Source of the DNA: a virus
IMG/VR virus record: IMGVR_UViG_3300025117_000638
Coordinates: 1 to 28,784 of that record
Reading direction: 5' to 3' (one strand)
Length of the DNA stretch: 28,784 bases
Positions 7,286 through 14,186 of the stretch are shown in pieces. The translations under genes and the position numbers were made by a program. The notes under the pieces are model-generated. The model saw nothing but the letters and a program-made list of their open reading frames with translations, did no database searches and was not told the DNA's origin. Positions within the stretch are counted from its first letter, which is position 1, and every line of letters starts with the position of its first letter.

Positions 7286-8271
7286 GTCACGCTTCCTTCC
7301 AGGGCCTTCTCAAGGACGCCCAGTAGCTCACCGGCCCGCTGCTCTACCCCGTAGCGCTCATGCACCAGCTGATACCCGGCGTCGGCGATGGCCTGGAGCC
7401 GGTCCGGCTGCGCCAGCCACTTCTCGACGGTGCCCCGCAGGTTTAGGTCGTTCAGTGACAAAGGTACCATGTTCACGTCCGGCTGCCACCCCAGGTCGCC
7501 CATCTCGTCGATCCAGTCGCAGGCCAAGGCCGTCCGACAGGCACATATCTCGTAGAGCTTGGTGACCGGGTAACTGTAGACGGAGGTGCAGGCAAAGGCC
7601 ATGCGGGCTCGCCCAAGCTCGCGGGCGTAGGCCTCTCCCAGCGGCCAGACCTCAGTCGACCCGGGTTTTTCCACTGGTTTCGGAAGGCACTTGTACCCAT
7701 CGAAGCCAGTCATGGCACGGTGGATCCGGTCGCGGAGGGCGTAGACTACCGGGTGGCTGGTACCAGTCGTGAGGCAAGCCACGTCGCGCGGCAACTCGTA
7801 GTCCCGGTATACCGCCTGATCAACCCAGTACGGAAACCAGGCAATCTGCACCTGCGAGCTAGCCCAGATGTCGGGGTGGTACCGCCGCATCCCCTCCCGG
7901 TAGATCGGTAGGAACAGGCGGAAGCCGAACCGGGCCCAGGCCGCGCCGGCGTACTCCTGCACCATCTGGCCGTGCATGTCGCCCAGGAACACCGCCTTGA
8001 GGGGCCGGGTGATGCGCTCCCAGGGCTCGGTCATGTAGGAGTACATCGCGTCGCACACCACCACGTCGCAGCCGTTGGCCTGGTTGATGTCGAGGATGGG
8101 CACGCAGGGCCGCTTGGACAGCATGACCTGCCGGCACCAATCCCCCTCAGTTTCTTCGTAGTGCCGGCGCACCACAGTCACCTCAGTGCGTCGGCCTACC
8201 GCCTCCATGAGCGGGCCATAGTAGTCGATGGTCCCGACCGGTCGGTGGTTAGTCAACCAGAGAATCCTCAT
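7282..8271 (-). CDS. GT-B-like glycosyltransferase (GT4/CgeB-type)
   Basis: 329-residue protein starting MRILWLTNHRPVGTIDYYG, a typical GT-B N-terminal Rossmann strand. The C-terminal donor domain carries SVYSYPVTKLYEICACRTAL, matching the 'P.K.fE..acG..vl' signature of CgeB/GT4-like transferases, followed by a C-terminal helix with HERYGVEQRAGELL. It probably transfers a sugar to a growing glycan or protein. The neighbours are two GT-A enzymes and an epimerase. Its ATG lies in the second copy (in transcription order) of a 14-bp tandem duplication; the first copy contains an ATG that opens a four-codon frame ending in TGA. Confidence 0.8.
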   Translation of the reverse strand: MRILWLTNHRPVGTIDYYGPLMEAVGRRTEVTVVRRHYEETEGDWCRQVMLSKRPCVPILDINQANGCDVVVCDAMYSYMTEPWERITRPLKAVFLGDMHGQMVQEYAGAAWARFGFRLFLPIYREGMRRYHPDIWASSQVQIAWFPYWVDQAVYRDYELPRDVACLTTGTSHPVVYALRDRIHRAMTGFDGYKCLPKPVEKPGSTEVWPLGEAYARELGRARMAFACTSVYSYPVTKLYEICACRTALACDWIDEMGDLGWQPDVNMVPLSLNDLNLRGTVEKWLAQPDRLQAIADAGYQLVHERYGVEQRAGELLGVLEKALEGSVT

Positions 8272-8285
8272 CAGAGAATCCTCAT
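8258..8285. repeat. Perfect 14-bp tandem duplication at a gene junction
   Basis: The unit cagagaatcctcat occurs twice head to tail (8258-8271 and 8272-8285). In transcription order, the first copy overlaps the upstream glycosyltransferase stop as ATGA and encodes only Met-Arg-Ile-Leu before a TGA. The second copy provides the start of the real downstream gene (again Met-Arg-Ile-Leu). Because 14 is not a multiple of 3, the duplication displaced the original coupled start. Confidence 0.9.
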
Positions 8286-9007
8286 TGCGCCACCGTCCAT
8301 ACTACCCGCTCCCAGCCCCACCGGCGCTTGACGATGTCCCAGAATTGCGCCGAGCGATTGCGAAAGGCCGCGTAGCCTACCGGGTGTTTGGAGTCGTGGA
8401 TGCAGCTGACGCTGGGGCAGTACCCGACGCGCACCCCTGCCAGCCGGCAGCGCCAGAAGAAGTCCTCGTGCTCAATCATCTTCAGCGGCTCGTACCACCG
8501 CAGCTCGCGCAGCACCTCTACCTGGGCCACCATCCAGTTGAGCACGATGTGCATGGGACAGGTCTGCCTGGGGTTGGGCCGGTACAAGTGCAACTCAGCG
8601 CCTACCTGCTCCATCAGGCCCTCGTACCGCTGTAGGGTGCCGTTGGGCCTCACCAGGCTGCCGCCGAGGAGGTCATAGTCCCCCAGCTCCGAGCAGAAGC
8701 GTTCCAGCTTGGTAGCCGTTGTGAAGACGAAGTCATCTTCAGCAATGGCGATGAACTTCGTGTCAGCCTCGTCCGCCAGGCGATTGCGGCCAGCGGACAG
8801 CCCCGAGTCGAAGTCCATACGGATGCAGCGGGCGCCAAACTCCTCACACAGGCCCTCGGACGACTGCCGGCCGTCATCGGCGACAAGCACCGGTAGCTCG
8901 GGGTAGAAGTGCCGCACGCTCTTCAGCAGGCTGCGCAAGCACTCCGGCCGGTCGAAGGTCTTGATGCCGAGGGTCAGGTCCTTCATGGCTTTGCCCGTGC
9001 TCCTCAT
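8282..9007 (-). CDS. GT-A glycosyltransferase (GT2-like), paralogue of the gene at 5661-6416
   Basis: 241-residue protein with the GT-A layout: GIKTFDRPECLRSLLKSV at the N-terminus, the VADDG loop near 42-46, GLSAGRN near 69-75, the acidic metal motif EDDF at 90-93 and IEHEDFFWRCRLAG in the acceptor half. Each block has a counterpart in the gene at 5661-6416, so the two arose by duplication and may add successive sugars. The ATG at 9007 overlaps the sulfotransferase stop by 4 bases; a second ATG eight codons in (8986) is an alternative start. The product probably acts in the cytoplasm on a lipid-linked, free or protein-linked acceptor, which the sequence does not reveal. Confidence 0.85.
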   Translation of the reverse strand: MRSTGKAMKDLTLGIKTFDRPECLRSLLKSVRHFYPELPVLVADDGRQSSEGLCEEFGARCIRMDFDSGLSAGRNRLADEADTKFIAIAEDDFVFTTATKLERFCSELGDYDLLGGSLVRPNGTLQRYEGLMEQVGAELHLYRPNPRQTCPMHIVLNWMVAQVEVLRELRWYEPLKMIEHEDFFWRCRLAGVRVGYCPSVSCIHDSKHPVGYAAFRNRSAQFWDIVKRRWGWERVVWTVAQ

Positions 9008-9636
9008 GGCACTACCTGTGCCAGCCGGTTCTCGGCCGCAGCCGGGTACTGGTCGAGGGCTACTGGGTCAGCTACGCCTATCCACCGCATCATCTCCCGC
9101 TGCTTGGCTTGCGAGTTGAGATCCCGGGTGGGCCAGATGTGGAAGGCCCCTGGGTACCGCCTCTGCCACTCCTGCGCCAGGGTATGCACCAGGCTCCAGT
9201 ACATCGTCGCTGTCCGGCTCCGTGGCGACAGAAAATCAGGCACCTCGGCCAGCCAGCCCGTCCCCGACATGACAGACTGCACAAACCCGTCACAGTCGCG
9301 CTCCAGGTGGACCACCGCAGCCCCGTACTCCTCGATCAGCACGGACACCAGCGGTAGGTACCAGGGTCCGATGTCGCCGACGATCTTCTCCCCCTCATCC
9401 CAGGGGCCGCGCACCTCCACCCCGGCCTCCCACAGGGCGTCCGCTGGCCGCTCTCTCTGGGCCGCCTCTCTCCAGCGAGCCACGGCCTCTCGTAGGGGGA
9501 CATCCCCGCCTACCCACGGCAGGCGCAGCCGCTCGTGGGTCAGGCCACACCGCGGCTGTGCCAGCGCGAGCACCCGCAGGCTCTTACTGCCGCAGCGCCC
9601 CGTCCCCGTGCCGAAGGCCAGTCTCAGGTCGTTCAC
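9004..9636 (-). CDS. Sulfotransferase-like P-loop protein, copy 2
   Basis: 210-residue protein with the N-terminal motif GTGTGRCGSKSL (residues 9-20). This has the form of the 5'-phosphosulfate-binding loop of PAPS-dependent sulfotransferases ('G..R.GT..L'). Conserved blocks follow: WEAGVEVRGPWDEGEKIVGD, an IGPWYLPL segment, HLERDCDGFVQS (in the place of the usual 3'-phosphate-binding R..S region) and EWQRRYPGAF. It is paralogous to the adjacent gene 9633-10307 but lacks about 15 residues in its middle. The start is GTG at 9636 in a GTGA overlap. Predicted role: transfer of sulfate to a glycan made by this cassette. A different P-loop transferase such as a kinase cannot be excluded. Confidence 0.75.
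   Translation of the reverse strand: MNDLRLAFGTGTGRCGSKSLRVLALAQPRCGLTHERLRLPWVGGDVPLREAVARWREAAQRERPADALWEAGVEVRGPWDEGEKIVGDIGPWYLPLVSVLIEEYGAAVVHLERDCDGFVQSVMSGTGWLAEVPDFLSPRSRTATMYWSLVHTLAQEWQRRYPGAFHIWPTRDLNSQAKQREMMRWIGVADPVALDQYPAAAENRLAQVVP
9356..9432. repeat. 77-bp near-identical segment shared with 10036-10112 (copy in sulfotransferase 2)
   Basis: This segment matches 10036-10112 at 75 of 77 bases; the two differences are a/g changes near the middle. It encodes the strongly conserved WEAGVEVRGP to IGPWYLPL region. The rest of the two genes is much more diverged, so either strong constraint or recent gene conversion is needed to explain the block. Confidence 0.85.
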
Positions 9637-10307
9637 GGGCCCACCTTCGCCAGGCGATTTTCGGCACGGTCGGGGTAGCGGTCAAGCGTCACTGGATCAT
9701 CGACCCCTAGCCACTGCATCATCTCCCGCTGCCTCTCCCGCAAGTCGAGGTCCCACATCGACCAGGCGCGGAAGCCCTCCGGGTACTCCCGCACCCATTC
9801 CTGCGCCATCTCATGCACCAGGTCCCACCAGTGTCCCGCCGCTTCGGCCCGGTTGCCGGGGAACTTCGGGATGCAGGTCAGGTAAACGTCGCTGGCTGGA
9901 GCTACTCCGGCGTCGGGGTGGAGGGAGAAGCAGTCCCAGGAGCAACGCAGGGCGGAATCGACGTAGGCGGAACGCTCGCGCTCCAGGTGGATCACCCGGG
10001 CACCGTGGCGCTCAATGAGAGCCGGGACGAGGGGCAGGTACCAGGGTCCGATGTCGCCGACGATCTTCTCCCCCTCGTCCCAAGGGCCGCGCACCTCCAC
10101 CCCGGCCTCCCAGGTGGCTTCGCCCGGTCGGGGTCCGGCAGCGGCGTCCTGCCACAGTTGCAGGGCCTCCGGCAGTAGCGCCTGGCCGCCGCTCCAGGGT
10201 AGATGTAGCCGCTCGTGGGTTACGAAACATCGCGGCTGTGCCAGCGTGAGCACGCGAAGACTCTTCGTCCCACATCGCCCCGTGCCAGTGCCGAAGGCCA
10301 GCCTCAC
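9633..10307 (-). CDS. Sulfotransferase-like P-loop protein, copy 1
   Basis: 224-residue protein beginning at GTG 10307, which overlaps the aminotransferase stop as GTGA. The N-terminal GTGTGRCGTKSL (residues 6-17) fits the 5'-phosphosulfate-binding loop of PAPS-dependent sulfotransferases. Near residue 115 an HLERERSAYVDSAL segment occupies the usual R...S 3'-phosphate-binding position. The middle part, with CSWDCFSLHPDAG and YLTCIPKFPG, has no counterpart in copy 2 and may set acceptor specificity. No PAPS synthesis genes are seen, so the host would have to supply PAPS. Assigned from motif and context; biochemical activity is inferred. Confidence 0.75.
   Translation of the reverse strand: MRLAFGTGTGRCGTKSLRVLTLAQPRCFVTHERLHLPWSGGQALLPEALQLWQDAAAGPRPGEATWEAGVEVRGPWDEGEKIVGDIGPWYLPLVPALIERHGARVIHLERERSAYVDSALRCSWDCFSLHPDAGVAPASDVYLTCIPKFPGNRAEAAGHWWDLVHEMAQEWVREYPEGFRAWSMWDLDLRERQREMMQWLGVDDPVTLDRYPDRAENRLAKVGP
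10036..10112. repeat. 77-bp near-identical segment shared with 9356-9432 (copy in sulfotransferase 1)
   Basis: Second member of the 77-bp pair, offset by exactly 680 bases from the first. Both lie in the same codon phase of the two paralogous sulfotransferase-like genes, so they are homologous coding blocks and not an inserted element. Confidence 0.85.
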
Positions 10308-11422
10308 CGGGCAGCCTCCAGGATGGTAGAGATGATGGCCTGCTGATCGGCCAGGCCCAGGCTGGAGCCCGAAGGCAGGCAAAGCCCGTCTCGGTTCAGC
10401 TTCTCCGCGACCGAGCCACCGTAGACCCTGTTCCCTGCTAGGCACGGCTGCCGGTGCAGGGGCAGGAACAGCGGGCGCGAGTCGAAGCCCCGGGTCTGAA
10501 GCAGGCTCCAGACGTCCTCCGCCGTGGCCCCGAAGAGCTCGGGGTCGATCACGATACCGGTCAGCCAGGCGTTGCTGCGCGTGCCTGCGGATTCCCCCTG
10601 GAACCGGATGCCGGGATGCTGCAAGGCTTGCTGATACCGGGACCTCACGGCGCGGCGGCTGGCGATCCGGGACGGCAACTGCATGAGTTGTCCCTGTCCC
10701 ACAGCAGCCAGTAGGTTGCTCAGGCGGTAATTGAACCCGACCTCCTGGTGGAGGTACTGCGGCCCCGGCTCCCGCGCTTGGGTCGCCAGGTGGCGGGCGC
10801 GGTCGACCAAGTCCGTCCGGTGCCCGGTCACCAAAGCTCCGCCGCCGCCAGTGGTGATGATCTTGTTGCCGTTGAAGGAGAAGATGCCCAGGTCTCCAAG
10901 GATACCGACCGAGGCGTCCCGGTAGGTAGCCCCCAGGGCAGCGGCGGCGTCCTCGATGATCGGCACCCCGTAGAGCTGACAGGCGGAGCGGATGGCATCC
11001 ATGTGCGCCGGCTGGCCGTACGCATGCGTCACGGTGACGGCAGCAATGGCCCCCTGATGCTCGTCCAGGGCCTCCTGCAGCAGCCCGGCGTCCATGCACC
11101 ATGCGTGGGGCTCCGCGTCGATGAAGAGGGGCCGTGCCCCCAGGTGCACGGCCGGGCCGACGGAGGCGATGAAGGTCAGCGTGGAGCAGGCCACCAGGTC
11201 GCCGGCCCCGATGCCGAGCACCCGGTAGGCCAGGTCGAGGGCAGCGGTCCCCGAGCAGGTCGCCAGTGCCGCCGCGGCGCGCGTCTGCGTCTGCAACTCC
11301 CGCTCGAACCTCTCCACGTACGGTCCCAGCGGAGCGATCCAGTTGGAGTCGAAGGCATCGAGCAACAGGGCACGCTCGACAGGCCCAACATCAGGCGGGG
11401 ACAGATGGCTACGGAGACTCAC
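10304..11422 (-). CDS. DegT/DnrJ/EryC1-family sugar aminotransferase
   Basis: 372-residue PLP enzyme of the sugar aminotransferase family. It shows ATCSGTAALDLA (about 53-66, cofactor phosphate contacts), the IIEDAAAALGA block with the PLP-ring aspartate at 158, and FSFNGNKIITTGGGG with the Schiff-base lysine at 187. Length is normal for the family. The enzyme aminates a 4-keto nucleotide sugar, most often using glutamate. It lies between an acyltransferase and sulfotransferase genes, downstream of a dehydratase that could supply its 4-keto substrate, as in PglE/PseC routes. The start is GTG at 11422, overlapping the acyltransferase stop (GTGA). Confidence 0.92.
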   Translation of the reverse strand: MSLRSHLSPPDVGPVERALLLDAFDSNWIAPLGPYVERFERELQTQTRAAAALATCSGTAALDLAYRVLGIGAGDLVACSTLTFIASVGPAVHLGARPLFIDAEPHAWCMDAGLLQEALDEHQGAIAAVTVTHAYGQPAHMDAIRSACQLYGVPIIEDAAAALGATYRDASVGILGDLGIFSFNGNKIITTGGGGALVTGHRTDLVDRARHLATQAREPGPQYLHQEVGFNYRLSNLLAAVGQGQLMQLPSRIASRRAVRSRYQQALQHPGIRFQGESAGTRSNAWLTGIVIDPELFGATAEDVWSLLQTRGFDSRPLFLPLHRQPCLAGNRVYGGSVAEKLNRDGLCLPSGSSLGLADQQAIISTILEAAR

Positions 11423-12042
11423 AGGGCTACCAGGTCAGGGTCCAGCGCCCGGTCAGTTGCGAACTCCAAGCCAGGGCGCTGCCCGAAGGGCTGGGGAAGC
11501 TGGCGGGCATAGTGGGTGCTCCCAGGTGAGATGTCCTGCTGCACGACGGCACCCGCCCACACCTTGGCACCCGGCCCGATGCTGCGGTTCGGCACCACTA
11601 CAACCCCAGTTCCCAGGACTGCCCGCGCCCCCACCTTGACGCCGCCTGCCAGCAGGCACCCCGGCGCCAGGTTGGCAAAGCTGCCGATCTCGCAGTCGTG
11701 GGCGATGCTGGTGTGAGCCTGCAGCACCGCACCGTCCCGCACAACGGCCTTGCCAGCGACTGTAACGAACGGCTCGATCAGCACCCCGAAGCCTACCTCG
11801 GCGCGGGATGAAACCTGCGCCAGGGGCGAGATGAGGGTCAGGGGAGTCCGGCAGCAGGCGAGAATCGCGGCGATGGCGTTCTCCACCATGCTCGGCGTCG
11901 ATCCAAGCGGATAGAGCAGCACGTCCTCCGGAGCGTCCCACGGGTGCTCTATGCGGCCCACGTACTCGTAACCCGGCCTGGCGTCGCAGATGTCCCGCAC
12001 GGCCAACTCAAAGCTCCCGTAACCGAGGCAGGCGATCTTCAC
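11419..12042 (-). CDS. Left-handed beta-helix sugar O/N-acyltransferase (PglD/NeuD-like)
   Basis: 207-residue protein. The N-terminal Rossmann-like part (VKIACLGYGSFELAVRDI) is of the PglD/NeuD nucleotide-sugar-binding type. From about residue 75 come hexapeptide repeats (isoleucine/valine-glycine periodicity: GVLIEPFVTVAGKAVVRDGA and later SIGPGAKVWAGAVV) with the catalytic-type histidine in TSIAHDCEIG. PglD-type enzymes N-acetylate UDP-4-amino sugars; NeuD-type enzymes O-acetylate sialic acid. Next to a 4,6-dehydratase and an aminotransferase, the PglD role is more likely. The start is GTG at 12042 (GTGA overlap); a longer frame to 12105 only adds a shadow of the upstream gene's end. Confidence 0.88.
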   Translation of the reverse strand: MKIACLGYGSFELAVRDICDARPGYEYVGRIEHPWDAPEDVLLYPLGSTPSMVENAIAAILACCRTPLTLISPLAQVSSRAEVGFGVLIEPFVTVAGKAVVRDGAVLQAHTSIAHDCEIGSFANLAPGCLLAGGVKVGARAVLGTGVVVVPNRSIGPGAKVWAGAVVQQDISPGSTHYARQLPQPFGQRPGLEFATDRALDPDLVAL

Positions 12043-13073
12043 GTCGTTGCCTCCGCGTCGTCCGACACCAGGCGGGCAAGGGCGGCCCGCACATCTGCGG
12101 GGCACCCGTCTGTGATCGCCATTTTCAGCCCGAAGAACTTTGAGTCAGTTGTCAGGAGTGGCTGCGGGTACGGCTGGCGGCAGATCAGCAGGTCGTCAGC
12201 CGGCTCCGTCACCTCGTCTTGGTAGAGGGGTCGCTCTGACAGTTTCTCCACCGGGGACAGCTGGGTGTACAGGACCGTCTCGGAGCGACCGTGCAACTCC
12301 ATGACCCGCTGGGCCAGATCGGCTATCCGCACCGGCGGGAACAGGGGCATGGTCACAAGCGGAGCCTGGGACAGGGCCGCAGCCTGGACTGCGGCCCGCG
12401 CCGCCTCGCTTACCGTCACGAAGTGGCGCTCTACGTCCGGGTGGGACACCACCAGGGGCAATCGCTGTTGCAGCCGGGACTCGAAGATGGGCAGGACACT
12501 GCCACTGCTGCCAAGCAGGTTGACGAGGCGCAACACCGTGACCTCCAGGCCGGCTTGCCCCCGGAAGCCATAGGCCAGGCGCTCGCAGACGTGCTTGGTG
12601 GCCCCGTAGACGCAGACCGGGGACACGGCCTTGTCTGAGGAGATGAGCAGTAGGCGCCGCACCCCGGCCGCCTTTGCGGACGAGGCTAGTGCCGCCAAAC
12701 CACCCACGTTGTTCTTTACCCCGGCTCGGGGCATTGCTTCGACCAGCCCGACGTGCTTGTGGGCGGCCGTGTGAATCACCACCTGGGCCTGCGTGAGGCT
12801 CAGCAGGTCCCCCACTTGGCGTGCCATCGTGACGCTGCACAGGTGCGTGCTTGCCTCGGGCACCTCCCGCGCCATCTCGTACAGGGCCACCTCGGAGTGG
12901 TCGCAGCAGTGCAACTCCTCCACCTGCCCGGCCAGCAGGCGGCAGATGGCGGTCCCCAGCGTTCCGGCCCCCGTGACCAGCACGGAGTAGGGTGCCAGGG
13001 CAACCAGCGCAGCACTGAGGTCACAGGGCACCTCGTTGCGGTCGAGCAGGGCGCGGACGACATCAGGGCGCAT
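12039..13073 (-). CDS. UDP-sugar 4,6-dehydratase, CapD/FlaA1 (PglF/PseB-like) SDR
   Basis: 344-residue soluble protein. The NAD-binding TGAGTLG loop is at 34-40; IHTAAHKHVGLVEA at about 100-113 is the hallmark 'H.AA.KHV..vE' of the polysaccharide-biosynthesis dehydratases. SSDKAV (D147, K148) and YGATK (Y156, K160) complete the active site. These enzymes convert UDP-GlcNAc to a 4-keto-6-deoxy sugar. The membrane domains of large PglF/WbpM proteins are absent, as in FlaA1/PseB. Tyrosine at 156, eight residues after K148, resembles the FlaA1/PseB arrangement rather than the methionine of WbpM/PglF. With the aminotransferase and acyltransferase downstream it forms a three-step amino-sugar route. 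Confidence 0.9.
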   Translation of the reverse strand: MRPDVVRALLDRNEVPCDLSAALVALAPYSVLVTGAGTLGTAICRLLAGQVEELHCCDHSEVALYEMAREVPEASTHLCSVTMARQVGDLLSLTQAQVVIHTAAHKHVGLVEAMPRAGVKNNVGGLAALASSAKAAGVRRLLLISSDKAVSPVCVYGATKHVCERLAYGFRGQAGLEVTVLRLVNLLGSSGSVLPIFESRLQQRLPLVVSHPDVERHFVTVSEAARAAVQAAALSQAPLVTMPLFPPVRIADLAQRVMELHGRSETVLYTQLSPVEKLSERPLYQDEVTEPADDLLICRQPYPQPLLTTDSKFFGLKMAITDGCPADVRAALARLVSDDAEATT

Positions 13074-13530
13074 GGGTGTCTCCCGATAGCAGCGCTACTA
13101 CTCTCGGCCGGTTGAGGTTCTGGCCCTCAAAGGCAAGCAGGCGGTCCAGGAACGGGCGGTCGCACCCCTCCACCAGGGCTGTGAGCTTGTTCCGGGGTAG
13201 CCGCAGCAGCTCCTCCTCAAGGCTCTGCTGGGCCCGGAGCACGACGCTGGGCTCGGGCTCAGGTGCGGGCTCAGGTGCGGGTAGGAGTGTCGGCACGGGT
13301 TTGGGTGCAGGTGTATCAGGCTGAGCTTGCGCCATCACTGCGTCCTCACTGAGGATTCGCACTGTGTGATAGCGCGTCAGGATACGTGAGGCAACCTCGG
13401 CCTCCCCGTTGGGGAGCGTGAGGCAGCCATTCTCGAAGTACCAGCCGGTTACTACCTGGCAGTCTGGCGTTGGCTGCGGCAGGAAGCCGGTGTAGCCTGC
13501 CAGGGCCCCGTAGGCCTCAAAGGTCTTCAC
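13063..13530 (-). CDS. Uncharacterised protein sharing an N-terminal domain with the product of 14187-15197
   Basis: 155 residues from GTG 13530 (GAGG upstream; overlaps the methyltransferase end by 14 bases). The N-terminal 55 residues (KTFEAYGALAGYTG, WYFENGCLTLPNGEAEVASR, ILTRYHTVRIL) align with residues 2-52 of the larger protein two genes upstream. A Pro/Ala/Glu-rich linker and a C-terminal helical part (ELLRLPRNKLTALVEGCDR) follow. No known family recognised. Its position inside the glycan cassette, directly after a methyltransferase, and the domain sharing suggest both proteins bind the same partner, perhaps a virion protein. This is an inference. Confidence 0.7.
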   Translation of the reverse strand: MKTFEAYGALAGYTGFLPQPTPDCQVVTGWYFENGCLTLPNGEAEVASRILTRYHTVRILSEDAVMAQAQPDTPAPKPVPTLLPAPEPAPEPEPSVVLRAQQSLEEELLRLPRNKLTALVEGCDRPFLDRLLAFEGQNLNRPRVVALLSGDTHAP

Positions 13531-14179
13531 CGCGGCCTCGGCACATGGCATACATCTCGGACCCCAGCCACGGGAAGGCTCGCCGTAGCGGGCCGTAGGA
13601 CAGCCAGCGGATACCCCAGGGTGCATCGACAAAGCGCACGTCTACCTCCCACACCTCCCAGCCCTGATTGGCAAGCACCTGCACGAGAAGGTGCCGGTCG
13701 TAGCCCTGCAAGTGTCCCTCTGGTTCACCCTGCAGCTGGCGCCGGGCTGCCCTCCAGAAGCGTCGTGGTCTCAGGAGGTTGGGGGTCATGATGAGAGCCC
13801 AACCGGCCACCCGGCGCATCTCCCGCAGCAGCCCAACCGGGCTCTCGACGTGCTCGATCAGGCCGGTCGCCACTGCTACGTCAATGGCGGCATCTGCGAA
13901 CGGTAGGGCGAGGGCGTCCCCGACCTCTATTTCGGCAGTAGGGGCGTGGGTGCGGGCGATGTCCACCAGTGCAGGATCCAGGTCCACCCCATAGCAGCAG
14001 AAGCGCTCGTCGCCCTCCAGGCTCTCCAGGAACTCACCCATGCCGACGCAGCAGTCCAGCACGCGCAGAGGGCAGCCCCCAAGGGCTGCGATCTCCTCAA
14101 GCTGCCGGCGCACGATAGCGTGCCCTTCAAGCCGCGAGGGCAGGCCCCGGGTCCGGTCGATGTGGGCAGTCCAGACCAC
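13517..14179 (-). CDS. Class I SAM-dependent methyltransferase
   Basis: 220-residue protein with the SAM-binding motif I VLDCCVGMGEF (40-50), the acidic ribose-binding motif YGVDLDP, a GDALALPFADAAID motif and an 'ATGLIEHVESP...LLREMRRV' block, as in Methyltransf_11-type small-molecule methyltransferases. Such enzymes methylate sugars, lipids or other small substrates; the EHVESP segment is common in sugar and polyketide O-methyltransferases. It begins at GTG 14179, 7 bases after the upstream gene. In this context it could methylate the glycan or its precursor. The cysteines in motif I in place of the usual glycine are a little unusual. Confidence 0.85.
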   Translation of the reverse strand: MVWTAHIDRTRGLPSRLEGHAIVRRQLEEIAALGGCPLRVLDCCVGMGEFLESLEGDERFCCYGVDLDPALVDIARTHAPTAEIEVGDALALPFADAAIDVAVATGLIEHVESPVGLLREMRRVAGWALIMTPNLLRPRRFWRAARRQLQGEPEGHLQGYDRHLLVQVLANQGWEVWEVDVRFVDAPWGIRWLSYGPLRRAFPWLGSEMYAMCRGRGEDL

Positions 14180-14186
14180 GGCCTTC

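Noticed and set aside
8909-10018. Plus-strand open frame of 369 codons opposite the sulfotransferase genes
   Set aside because: It is antisense to two paralogous genes with conserved motifs and is Ser/Arg/Pro-rich; nothing supports expression.
9633-11102. 489-codon minus-strand frame that reads into the second sulfotransferase-like gene
   Set aside because: The first 265 codons are the aminotransferase gene in another frame; the real start is the coupled GTG at 10307.
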